From Thermoanaerobacterales bacterium (GTDB taxonomy: Bacteria; Actinomycetota; Acidimicrobiia; Acidimicrobiales; JACDCH01), in the NCBI GenBank assembly GCA_017577565.1, contig PKRH01000032.1:1-29757 (forward strand): DNA of 29,757 nucleotides, written 5' to 3'. The position numbers were made by a program, and so were the translations under genes. Of the stretch, positions 21,047 to 27,999 are shown in pieces (position 1 is the stretch's first letter; each line of letters opens with the position of its first letter). The notes below the pieces were generated by a model. The model saw nothing but the letters and a program-made list of their open reading frames with translations, was not told the DNA's origin and searched no databases.

Positions 21047-21859
21047 ATGACGGTGGCGAGGCAGGTGCGGGTCCTGGTGCCCGCCGCGGAGGCCGAGCTG
21101 GCGGCCGACGCCCTGTGGCAGGCGGGCGCGGCGGCCGTCGAGGAGCTCCCCGGCCAGCTGCTGGCCGGCGTGGCCGACGGCGGCGACCTCGACGCGCTGG
21201 TGGCGGCGGTGGCGTCCCGGTGGCCGGTGGAGGTCGTCGAGGTCGACCTCGACGGCGCCCTCGACGCCTGGCGGCCGCACGCCCGGGCCGTGCGGGTCGG
21301 GCGCCTCGTCGTCCGCCCGCCCTGGGTCCCCCGCCCGGCCGGCCCGGGCGTCGACGTCGTCGTCGACCCCGGCCGGGCCTTCGGCCACGGCGCCCACCCC
21401 ACCACCCGCCTCGTGCTCGAGCAGATCGACGCCCGGGTCGCCGGCGGTGAGCGGGTGCTCGACGTCGGCTGCGGCAGCGGCGTGCTGGCGATCGCCGCGC
21501 TGGCGCTGGGCGCGTCGGCCGCCGTCGCCGTCGACGTCGACCCCGAGGCCCGGGCGGCCACCCGCGCCAACGCCGCCCGCAACGGCGTCGCCGACCGCGT
21601 GGCCGTGCTCGACGACGCCGGCGCGGTCACCGGCCGGTTCGACCTCGTCGTGGCCAACATGCTCCTGCCCGACCTCGCCGCCGTCGCCCCGGTGCTCGGC
21701 CGCGCCGTTGCGCCCGGCGCGCCGGTGGTGGTCAGCGGCCTGCTCGAGCGCCAGCTCGACGACCTCGTGGCCGTCGCCGCCCGGGCAGGTCTGGCGCCCG
21801 ACCGCGACCCGCCGGCCCGGGCCGAGGGGTGGGTGGCGCTCAGCCTGCGGGCGCGGTGA
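21047..21859 (+). CDS. prmA: PrmA-like ribosomal protein L11 methyltransferase
   Basis: A 270-residue SAM-dependent methyltransferase of PrmA type. It has an N-terminal substrate-recognition domain (about 1-95), then FGHGAHPTTRLVLEQI (about 109-124), the SAM motif VLDVGCGSGVLAIAALALGA (139-158), AVDVDPEARAATRANAARNG and the NMLLPDL motif near 203. PrmA trimethylates ribosomal protein L11 on several Lys and N-terminal sites. FGxGxHPTT plus the N-terminal domain separates it from generic methyltransferases, although some family members act on other proteins. ATG 21047 follows the GNAT stop by 46 bases without a clear promoter. Its 3' end overlaps the convergent DUF952 gene by 20 bases. Confidence 0.85.
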   Translation: MTVARQVRVLVPAAEAELAADALWQAGAAAVEELPGQLLAGVADGGDLDALVAAVASRWPVEVVEVDLDGALDAWRPHARAVRVGRLVVRPPWVPRPAGPGVDVVVDPGRAFGHGAHPTTRLVLEQIDARVAGGERVLDVGCGSGVLAIAALALGASAAVAVDVDPEARAATRANAARNGVADRVAVLDDAGAVTGRFDLVVANMLLPDLAAVAPVLGRAVAPGAPVVVSGLLERQLDDLVAVAARAGLAPDRDPPARAEGWVALSLRAR

Positions 21860-22157
21860 CGAGCTCGACGGCCACGATCGCGCCCACCGGGATCGGCGCG
21901 TGCACGTGGGGGAACAGCTCCCCGGGGTGGCTCTCGGCCCAGCGGAGGTGGGCGGCCACCGCCTCCCGGTCGACGACGAGCGCCACCAGCGGCCCGGCCC
22001 CCGCGAAGTGGCGGGCGAGCGTGGCCGCCAGCTGCCGCCGGGTGGAGCAGTGCACGAACCCCTCCCGGTCGAGGCTCGGCGGGTGGACCGCGCCCCGCCG
22101 GCGGGCCTCCTCCCAGGCCTCGGGCGTCGTGACGTGGAGGATGTCGTCGTCCGCCAC
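21840..22157 (-). CDS. DUF952 family protein
   Basis: A small 105-residue protein matching DUF952: ILHVTTPEAWEEARRRGA near the start, SLDREGFVHCS (about 28-38), LVALVVDREAV, and LFPHVHAPIPVGAIVAVE near the C-terminus. The conserved GFVHCS and FPH segments place His and Cys residues as a possible active site. The fold resembles ADP-ribosyl-binding/tRNA 2'-phosphotransferase-like proteins in family descriptions, but no reaction is established. It starts at GTG 22157, 2 bases after the sugar-dehydrogenase stop, so it is co-transcribed with it. The frame is open upstream as a shadow of that gene. Its 3' end overlaps the convergent prmA gene by 20 bases. Confidence 0.85.
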   Translation of the reverse strand: MADDDILHVTTPEAWEEARRRGAVHPPSLDREGFVHCSTRRQLAATLARHFAGAGPLVALVVDREAVAAHLRWAESHPGELFPHVHAPIPVGAIVAVELVTAPAG

Positions 22158-22159
22158 CG

Positions 22160-23392
22160 TCAGGCCTCGATGACCCGGTAGATCGTCCCGTCCAGCGACA
22201 GCACGTACACCTCTCCGGCGGCGTCGGTGCCGAAGGCGACCAGCTCGTCGGCGGCCGCGTCGAACGTGCGCTCCTCGACCACCCGGCCGTCCGCCGCCCG
22301 CACGGCGCGCAGCCGCCCGTCGCAGTAGTCGGTGAACAGGTAGGCGCCCTCGAGGGCCGGGATGCCGTCGCCCCGGTAGACGACCCCGCCGGTCACCGCG
22401 CAGCTGCCGTCGTCGTGGTGCAGCTCGAGCAGCGGCAGCACGGCGCCCGGCGGGTTGCTGCCGCCCTCGTAGGGCTGGGCGCCCTCCATCTCGTCCCAGC
22501 CGAGGTTGGCGCCCCGCCCGGCGCCCTCGGACGCGGGCAGCAGGTCGATCTCCTCGACGGCGTCCTGGCCGACGTCCGCGATCCACAGGTCGCCGGTGGC
22601 CGGGTCGAAGCTGAACCGCCACGGGTTGCGCACGCCGTGGAGCCACACCTCGGGGGCGCCGTCCCGACCGTCGGCGAACGGGTTGTCGGGCGGGATCCCG
22701 TAGGCCCGGCCGCCCTCGGCGCGGGCGGGGTCGATGCGCAGCACGCTGCCGAGCAGGGCGTGGGGGTCCTGCCCGTTGCCCTCCGGGTCGCCGCGCGACC
22801 CGCCGTCGCCGAGCCCGACGTAGAGGTACCCGTCGGGCCCGAAGGCCAGGTCGCCGCCGTTGTGGTTGGGGAAGGGCTGCTCGACGGCCAGCAGCTCGCG
22901 GCGCGACCCGGCGTCCACCGCGTCGCCGTCCAGGGCGTAGGCGTCGACCCGGGTGTCGCCGTCGGGCGCCAGGCTGTAGCTGACGTACAGCGTCGACCCG
23001 TCGGGCGACACCTCGATGCCGAGCAGGCCCTGCTCGACGGCGGTGACGACCCGGTCGGAGATGTCGAGGACCGGCTCGCCGAGCGCCCCGTCGCGCAGCG
23101 GCCGCACCCGTCCCGCCCGCTCGGCGACGAGCGCCGTCCCGGTGCGGGGGTTGGCGACGAGGTCGGTCGGGGCGTCGGCCTCGGCGACCGGTTCCAGCGC
23201 CAGCTCGATCTCGGCCAGCGGCCGGGCGCCCGATCCCGGGACGGTGGCCCCCGGGCCCGACGGCGCCGTGGTCGTGGTGGTCGCGGACGTGTCGCCGTCG
23301 GCCCCGCCGCCGTCCCCGTCGTCACCCCCGCAGGCGGCCCCGGCGGCCAGCGCCGCGGCGGCCACCGCGGCGAGCGCAGCGCGTCCCCTCAT
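22160..23392 (-). CDS. PQQ-dependent sugar dehydrogenase-like (GSDH) exported lipoprotein
   Basis: The 410-residue protein begins with a signal peptide of Ala/Val repeats ending in AAGAAC. Cys21 is a plausible lipidation site, though Gly at -3 is not ideal. A Gly/Asp/Thr-rich linker (TSATTTTTAPS) follows. The rest is a six-bladed propeller of the glucose/sorbosone dehydrogenase family: PTDLVANP, QGLLGIEVSPDGSTLYVSYS, FPNHNGGDLAFGPDGYLYVGLGDGG, VWLHGVRNPWRFSFDPATGDLWIADVGQD and GANLGWDEMEG. The His in NHNGG fits the catalytic base position. Members oxidise sugars outside the membrane using PQQ; many homologues have unknown substrates. ATG 23392 has a TACCGT -10 ending 8 bases upstream. DUF952 follows 2 bases downstream. 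Confidence 0.9.
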   Translation of the reverse strand: MRGRAALAAVAAAALAAGAACGGDDGDGGGADGDTSATTTTTAPSGPGATVPGSGARPLAEIELALEPVAEADAPTDLVANPRTGTALVAERAGRVRPLRDGALGEPVLDISDRVVTAVEQGLLGIEVSPDGSTLYVSYSLAPDGDTRVDAYALDGDAVDAGSRRELLAVEQPFPNHNGGDLAFGPDGYLYVGLGDGGSRGDPEGNGQDPHALLGSVLRIDPARAEGGRAYGIPPDNPFADGRDGAPEVWLHGVRNPWRFSFDPATGDLWIADVGQDAVEEIDLLPASEGAGRGANLGWDEMEGAQPYEGGSNPPGAVLPLLELHHDDGSCAVTGGVVYRGDGIPALEGAYLFTDYCDGRLRAVRAADGRVVEERTFDAAADELVAFGTDAAGEVYVLSLDGTIYRVIEA

Positions 23393-23400
23393 CGCCCGTG

Positions 23401-23406
23401 ACGGTA
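23401..23406 (-). promoter_or_regulatory. -10 element (TACCGT) for a leaderless GSDH transcript
   Basis: On the minus strand TACCGT ends 8 bases before ATG 23392, inside the 22-base gap after tesB. The pair GSDH-DUF952 can therefore be expressed apart from tesB. Confidence 0.4.
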
Positions 23407-23414
23407 GCGGCGGC

Positions 23415-24272
23415 TCACCCCGCCGGCCGGGCCCGGCGGATGAGCCCCTCCTGCATCACGGTCGCCACCAGCGTGCCGTCCCGGGTGAACACGAGGCCCC
23501 GGGACAGCCCGCGACCGCCGCTGGCGTTGGGGCTGTCCTGGGCGTAGAGCAGCCAGTCGTCGGCCCGGAACGGCCGGTGGAACCACATGGCGTGGTCGAG
23601 GCTGGCCATGAACATCGTCGGGTCGAACCAGCTGCCGCCGTGGGGGAGCGTCGCGGTGTCGAGCAGCGTCATGTCCGACGCGTAGGTGAGCACGATCGTG
23701 TGCAGGATGGGGTCGTCGGGCAGGGTGCCGTCGGCCCGGAGCCACACGTGCTGGTGGGGCGGCCGGGGCGTGCGGTCCGGCCCGGCCCAGTCGACGTGGC
23801 GGATGTCGATGGGCCGGGGGCGGTCGAGGAAGTCCGGCAGGTCGACGCCGGCGCTGAGGAACCGCTCGCGCATGGTCGGCAGCTCCTCGGGCGGCGGCAC
23901 CTCCGGCATCGGGAAGGCGTGGTCGTAGCCCTCCTCGGGCACCTGGAAGCTGGCCGACATGTTGAAGATGGCCCGGCCGTGCTGGATGGCGACGACCCGC
24001 CGGGTCGTGAACGAGCCGCCGTCGCGGATGCGGTCGACCTCGTAGAGCACCGGGACCTTGGGGTCGCCGGCCCGGAGGAAGTAGGCGTGCAGCGAGTGGA
24101 CGTGGCGCTCGGGGTCGACCGTGCGGGCCGCGGCGACGAGCGCCTGGCCGGCCACCTGGCCGCCGAAGATGCGCTGGCGGTTCTCGTCCGGCGAGACGCC
24201 GCGGAAGATGTTGACCTCGATCGGCTCGAGGTCGAGCAGCTTCACCAGATCGTCGACTGCATCCTGGGGCAC
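23415..24272 (-). CDS. tesB: Acyl-CoA thioesterase II (TesB)
   Basis: A 285-residue double-hotdog thioesterase. The first hotdog carries RIFGGQVAGQALVAAARTV (about 34-52) and VHSLHAYFLRAGD; GSFTTRRVVAIQHGRAIF follows. The second has SLDHAMWFHRPFRADDWLLYAQDSP and ends TRDGTLVATVMQEGLIRR. The Asp of SLDH, the Ser/Thr region after it and the Gln of QEG correspond to the TesB catalytic triad. It hydrolyses medium to long acyl-CoAs to free acid and CoA in the cytoplasm, fitting the other acyl-CoA genes in the window. GTG 24272 is preceded by TAGCGT ending 6 bases upstream, giving a leaderless start. That hexamer overlaps the -10 of the divergent GH1 gene. Confidence 0.93.
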   Translation of the reverse strand: MPQDAVDDLVKLLDLEPIEVNIFRGVSPDENRQRIFGGQVAGQALVAAARTVDPERHVHSLHAYFLRAGDPKVPVLYEVDRIRDGGSFTTRRVVAIQHGRAIFNMSASFQVPEEGYDHAFPMPEVPPPEELPTMRERFLSAGVDLPDFLDRPRPIDIRHVDWAGPDRTPRPPHQHVWLRADGTLPDDPILHTIVLTYASDMTLLDTATLPHGGSWFDPTMFMASLDHAMWFHRPFRADDWLLYAQDSPNASGGRGLSRGLVFTRDGTLVATVMQEGLIRRARPAG

Positions 24273-24278
24273 GGGCGG

Positions 24279-24288
24279 ACGCTACCGT
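24279..24288. promoter_or_regulatory. Overlapping divergent -10 elements (tesB and GH1)
   Basis: The ten bases ACGCTACCGT hold TACCGT (plus, 24283-24288), 8 bases before GTG 24297 of the glycosidase. They also hold TAGCGT (minus, 24284-24279), 6 bases before GTG 24272 of tesB. The two hexamers share the central TA pair. Both mRNAs would be leaderless, and the two promoters should exclude each other on any one DNA copy. Confidence 0.5.
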
Positions 24289-24296
24289 CCGGCGCC

Positions 24297-25496
24297 GTGA
24301 ACGACGATGTGACCGATGGCGCGTTCCCCGACGGCTTCCTCTGGGGCACCGCGACCGCCGCGCACCAGATCGAGGGCGGCAACTGGAACAACGACTGGTG
24401 GGCCTGGGAGCACGACCCCGACGCGCCGACGGCCGAGCCCTCCGGCGACGCGTGCGACTCGTGGAACCGCTGGGAGGAGGACGTCGCGCTCGTCGCCGAC
24501 CTCGGCGTCGGCACCTACCGGTTCTCGGTCGAGTGGAGCCGCATCGAGCCCGAGGAGGGCGAGTGGTCGCGGGCCGCGGTGGCCCACTACCGGCGCCTGT
24601 GCGAGGCCCTGCGCGCCCGCGGGGTCGAGCCGACCGTCACCCTGCACCACTTCACGACCCCCCGCTGGGTCGTCGCCCGGGGCGGCTGGGAGGACCCGGC
24701 GACCGCCGAGCGGTTCGCGGCCTTCTGCCGCCGGGTGGCGGGCGAGCTCGGCGACGTCGTCGCCCGGTTCTGCACGATCAACGAGCCCAACATCGTGGCC
24801 ACCGTCGGCTGGCTGCTCGGGTTCTTCCCGCCCGGCCGCACCGACGCCGCCCTGCGGGCCAAGGTGAACGAGGTGTTCGTCGACGCCCACCGGCGGGCCG
24901 TCGAGGCCGTGCGGGCGGCGGCGCCGGGCGTCCCGGTGGGCCTGACGCTGTCGATGACCGACTACCAGGCCGTCGAGGGCGGCGAGCAGCGCCTGGCCGA
25001 GATGCGGGCCGAGATGGAGGACGTGTTCCTCGACGCCACCGAGGGCGACGACTTCCTCGGCGTCCAGACGTACTCGCGGATGCGCATCGGCCCCGACGGC
25101 GTGCTCGGCCCCGAGGAGGGCGTGCCGGTGCTCGACATGGGCTACGAGTACTGGCCGGCCTCGCTCGAGGCGTGCCTGCGCCGGGCGTGGGACCACACGG
25201 GCGGCCGGGTCCCGCTGCTCGTGACCGAGAACGGCATCGGCACGACCGACGACGACCAGCGCATCGCCTACGTGCGGGAGGCGCTGTCCGGCGTGCTGCG
25301 GGCGCTGGCCGACGGGGTCGACGTGCGGGGCTACACCTACTGGTCGCTGCTCGACAACTTCGAGTGGGGCTACGGCTACCGGCCCCGGTTCGGCCTCGTC
25401 GCCGTCGACCGCGAGACCTTCGCCCGCACGCCCAAGCGGAGCTACGCCTGGTTCCGCGAGGTGGTGCGGGCCAACCGGCTGGTGGCGGCGCCGTGA
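24297..25496 (+). CDS. Glycoside hydrolase family 1 (beta-glucosidase-like)
   Basis: A 399-residue GH1 enzyme, shorter than the usual 440-480. It has FLWGTATAAHQIEGG near the N-terminus, the acid/base Glu163 in CTINEPN, the nucleophile Glu311 in LVTENGIGT, and the C-terminal GYTYWSLLDNFEWGYGYRPRFGLV. YSRMRIGPDG replaces the longer loops around the +1 site. No signal peptide is present, so it acts in the cytoplasm on short beta-glycosides (glucosides, galactosides or similar; the exact sugar is undetermined). GTG 24297 is set by a leaderless -10 shared with tesB. The next methyltransferase gene overlaps its stop by 4 bases. Confidence 0.93.
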   Translation: MNDDVTDGAFPDGFLWGTATAAHQIEGGNWNNDWWAWEHDPDAPTAEPSGDACDSWNRWEEDVALVADLGVGTYRFSVEWSRIEPEEGEWSRAAVAHYRRLCEALRARGVEPTVTLHHFTTPRWVVARGGWEDPATAERFAAFCRRVAGELGDVVARFCTINEPNIVATVGWLLGFFPPGRTDAALRAKVNEVFVDAHRRAVEAVRAAAPGVPVGLTLSMTDYQAVEGGEQRLAEMRAEMEDVFLDATEGDDFLGVQTYSRMRIGPDGVLGPEEGVPVLDMGYEYWPASLEACLRRAWDHTGGRVPLLVTENGIGTTDDDQRIAYVREALSGVLRALADGVDVRGYTYWSLLDNFEWGYGYRPRFGLVAVDRETFARTPKRSYAWFREVVRANRLVAAP

Positions 25497-26119
25497 CGAT
25501 GGACCCGGAGCTGCGGGCCCGGGCCGAGGCCGCCCGGGGGTTCATGCCGCCCGACGAGGGGCTCGCGCTCTACGAGGCGGCCGCGGCGGTGGCCGTCGAC
25601 GGGCCGCTGCTCGAGGTGGGCAGCTACTGCGGCAAGTCGGCGATCTACCTGGGCGCGGCGGCCCGCGAGCGGGGCCGGCTCCTGTTCGCCGTCGACCACC
25701 ACCGGGGCTCGGAGGAGAACCAGCCCGGGTGGGAGTGGCACGAGCCCGACCTCGTCGACCCCGAGGTCGGCAAGCTGGACACGCTGCCGGTCTTCCGCCG
25801 CACCATCCACGACGCCGGCCTCGAGGGCACGGTCGTGGCCGTGGTCGGCGAGTCGCCGGCGGTGGCCCGCGTCTGGCGGACGCCGCTCGCCTTCCTCTTC
25901 ATCGACGGCGGCCACGGCGAGGAGCCGGCCCGGCTGGACTACGAGCTGTGGACGCCGCACGTGGCGCCGGGGGGCACGCTGGCCATCCACGACGTGTTCC
26001 CCGACCCCGCCGACGGCGGGCGCCCGCCCTACGAGCGGATCTACCTGCCGGCCCTGGCCTCGGGGCGGTTCCGCGAGGTCCGGGCGGTGGGGTCGCTGCG
26101 CATCCTCCAGCGGGTGTGA
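25493..26119 (+). CDS. Class I SAM-dependent methyltransferase
   Basis: A 208-residue methyltransferase of the Methyltransf_24/CmcI-like kind. The SAM motif is LLEVGSYCGKSAIYLGAAA (about 41-59). The acidic strand end is FAVDHHRGS, and a later FLFIDGGHGEEPARLDYELW with PGGTLAIHDVF carries the D-G-H segment of this group. Methyl acceptor unknown; relatives modify natural products, lipids or sugars. GTG 25493 overlaps the GH1 stop (GTGA), indicating coupled translation; ATG 25499 is an equally possible start, adding no domain difference. The coupling suggests its acceptor could be linked to the glycoside handled upstream (inference only). Confidence 0.85.
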   Translation: MTMDPELRARAEAARGFMPPDEGLALYEAAAAVAVDGPLLEVGSYCGKSAIYLGAAARERGRLLFAVDHHRGSEENQPGWEWHEPDLVDPEVGKLDTLPVFRRTIHDAGLEGTVVAVVGESPAVARVWRTPLAFLFIDGGHGEEPARLDYELWTPHVAPGGTLAIHDVFPDPADGGRPPYERIYLPALASGRFREVRAVGSLRILQRV

Positions 26120-26123
26120 CCCC

Positions 26124-26170
26124 GCCGGCGCCACCTGTCGGCGGTGGCCGGTCGGCGCCGGCCGGCGCCG
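26124..26170. terminator. Complex bidirectional terminator between convergent genes
   Basis: This short gap holds three nested or overlapping repeats. GCCACC/GGTGGC (26130-26135, 26143-26148) has a 7-base loop. A 9-base pair GCCGGCGCC (26124-26132) matches GGCGCCGGC (26154-26162). A perfect 18-base palindrome lies at 26153-26170. It lies exactly between a plus-strand stop and a minus-strand stop, so it probably ends both transcripts. Confidence 0.5.
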
Positions 26171-27244
26171 TCAGTCCCGCTCGGTGACCGACTCGTCGGC
26201 GTCGGAGACGTCGATGAGCTCGGGCAGGAGCTCGTCGTGCCGGGTGAACAGCCCGCTCGCCGGCGAGGCGCCGGTGAGCGCGTCGGCGGCGAGGATCACC
26301 GCCGAGGCCGTGTACGTCGAGCGCTCGCCGGTGGGGAACCGGCCCTCGTCGGGGAAGACGGTGCCGGTCCAGTAGCGGCCGTCCTCGGTCCGGTAGCGCT
26401 GCGCCCACCGGAACAGCTCGCGGGCCGTCTCGTCGTTGCCGACCGCCAGGTTGGCCATCGCGTACTCGCAGGTCTCGGCCACGGTGACCCAGGGCCGGTC
26501 GGAGACGCAGCGCACCCCGCAGCCCTCCATGACGAAGGCGGCGTGGCGCTCGGCCAGGCGCTCGCGGCCGGCGTCGCCCAGCACGACACCGGTGAGGACG
26601 GGGTAGTACCAGTCCATCGCCCAGCGGTGCTTGGGCGAGAAGGCGTCGGGCACGTGGCGGATGACGTGGGCCAGGCGGCCGGCGGACAGCTCCCAGTCGG
26701 GCCGCTCGTGGCCCAGCAGCTCGGCCAGCGCGACCGCGCACCGCAGGCTGTGGCAGATCGACGACGAGCCGGTCAGCAGCGCGAACGACCACGGCGTGCC
26801 GTCGGCGTGGCGGGCCCAGAGGATCTCCCCCCGGGGGGTCTGCAGCTCCAGCACCCAGTCGATGGCCCGCTCGACGACGGGCCACATCGTCTCGACGAAG
26901 CCGCGGTCCTCGGTGCACAGCCACCGGTGCCACACGCCGGTGGCGACGTAGGCGATGACGTTGGCGTCGAGCTTGTCCTGCTCGACGCCGTCCTCGACGT
27001 AGTACTGGTGCCACGACCCGTCCGGGCGCTGCATGTCCACCAGCCACTGGAAGGCCTTCTCGGCCTCGGCGTGGCGGTCGCCGAGGGTCAGGGCCATGGC
27101 CGCCTCGACGTGGTTCCACGGGTCTGCGTGGCCGCCCGGGAACCAGGGGATCATCCCCGAGGGGAGCTGCCACTCGGCGATGGCGTCGACGGTCTGCTGC
27201 AGCTCGCTGGCGGTGGCGATGCCGGGCACGTCGGCGAGGGTCAC
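26171..27244 (-). CDS. Alpha/alpha-toroid protein (prenyltransferase/squalene-oxidase-repeat or GH-like fold)
   Basis: The 357-residue protein consists of repeated helical units with aromatic turns: IAEWQLPSGMIPWFPGGHADPWNHVEAAMAL, FQWLVDMQRPDGSWHQYY, WHRWLCTEDRGF, FRWAQRYRTEDGRYWTGTVFPDEGRFPTGE. QRPDGSW-type repeats are typical of the prenyltransferase/squalene-oxidase toroid, and the overall pattern also resembles (alpha/alpha)6 glycoside hydrolases. Acidic residues near HADPWNH and AMDWYYP could form an active site. I do not recognise a specific enzyme. It starts at GTG 27244, overlapping the methyltransferase stop by 4 bases, and is last in a GT4-methyltransferase-toroid operon, so a role on a glycosylated or methylated product is likely. 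No signal peptide is seen. The frame is open far upstream as a shadow of the other two genes. Confidence 0.8.
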   Translation of the reverse strand: MTLADVPGIATASELQQTVDAIAEWQLPSGMIPWFPGGHADPWNHVEAAMALTLGDRHAEAEKAFQWLVDMQRPDGSWHQYYVEDGVEQDKLDANVIAYVATGVWHRWLCTEDRGFVETMWPVVERAIDWVLELQTPRGEILWARHADGTPWSFALLTGSSSICHSLRCAVALAELLGHERPDWELSAGRLAHVIRHVPDAFSPKHRWAMDWYYPVLTGVVLGDAGRERLAERHAAFVMEGCGVRCVSDRPWVTVAETCEYAMANLAVGNDETARELFRWAQRYRTEDGRYWTGTVFPDEGRFPTGERSTYTASAVILAADALTGASPASGLFTRHDELLPELIDVSDADESVTERD

Positions 27245-27996
27245 GGTGCGGGCGCCTCCTCGGCGGTGGTCTCGGGCTTGCGCGCGTACACGACGAGGCT
27301 CTTGCCGATCAGGGGGGTGAGGACGCGGTCGGCGGCCCGGGTGAGCGTCGACCACGGCCGGGCGCCGCCGATGTCCCAGCACAGGACCTCGTGGTAGGCG
27401 CGCACCAGCGGGTGGTCGTCGTTCGTCGGGCCGACGGCGCACTTCAGCCACCAGTAGGGGCTGTGCAGCCCGTGCATCTTGTGCGACGCGTAGGGCTCGA
27501 CCCCGGCGGCGCTCAGGCGGGTGCGCAGCTCGGCGGCGGTGTAGATGCGCACGTGCCCGCCCGGCACGAACGGCGCGTGGTACTCGTCGCTGAGCGCCCA
27601 GCAGATGCGCTCGGGCAGGAAGGCGGGCACGGTGGCGGCGATCGTGCCGCCCGGGCGCAGCACCCGCACCAGCTCGCGCACGGCGGCCACGTCGTCGTCG
27701 ATGTGCTCGAGGACCTCGGCGGCGATGATGCGGTCGAAGCAGGCGTCGGGGAACGGCAGCCGGGTGGCGTCGGCCCGCACGGCGCCGCTGCGGGCCGACG
27801 CCGGCAGGTCGCCGGCGTCGTGCATCGCCGCGGCCATGGCGGTGACGTCCTTCAGCTCGCCCTCGTCGTAGTCGAGGGCGGTGACCCGGGCCCCGCGGCG
27901 CAGCGCCTCGAAGGCGTGGCGGCCGGCGCCGCACCCCAGGTCGAGGAGCCGGTCGCCCGCCCGGAGGCCGAGCAGCTGGTAGTCGACGGTGAGCAC
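27241..27996 (-). CDS. Class I SAM-dependent methyltransferase (Methyltransf_11-like)
   Basis: A 251-residue protein with a canonical Rossmann methyltransferase core. It has LLDLGCGAGRHAFEALRRGA (about 17-36), VTALDYDEGEL, VRADATRLPFPDACFDRIIAAEVLEHIDDD (73-102) and VLRPGGTIAATVP. A C-terminal extension with CWALSDEYHAPFVPGGHVRIYTAAEL and HSPYWWLKCAVG follows. The acceptor is unknown. It starts at GTG 27996, 3 bases after the glycosyltransferase stop, and its own stop overlaps the toroid gene by 4 bases. The three genes are thus tightly coupled. A sugar, sugar-lipid or polyprenyl-linked product is the natural guess. Confidence 0.9.
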   Translation of the reverse strand: MLTVDYQLLGLRAGDRLLDLGCGAGRHAFEALRRGARVTALDYDEGELKDVTAMAAAMHDAGDLPASARSGAVRADATRLPFPDACFDRIIAAEVLEHIDDDVAAVRELVRVLRPGGTIAATVPAFLPERICWALSDEYHAPFVPGGHVRIYTAAELRTRLSAAGVEPYASHKMHGLHSPYWWLKCAVGPTNDDHPLVRAYHEVLCWDIGGARPWSTLTRAADRVLTPLIGKSLVVYARKPETTAEEAPAP

Positions 27997-27999
27997 GGG

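Noticed and set aside
23016..24296. An N-terminal extension of the GH1 glycosidase of more than 400 codons.
   Set aside because: It is antisense to the GSDH and tesB genes and contains no domain; GH1 homology and the -10 fix the start at 24297.
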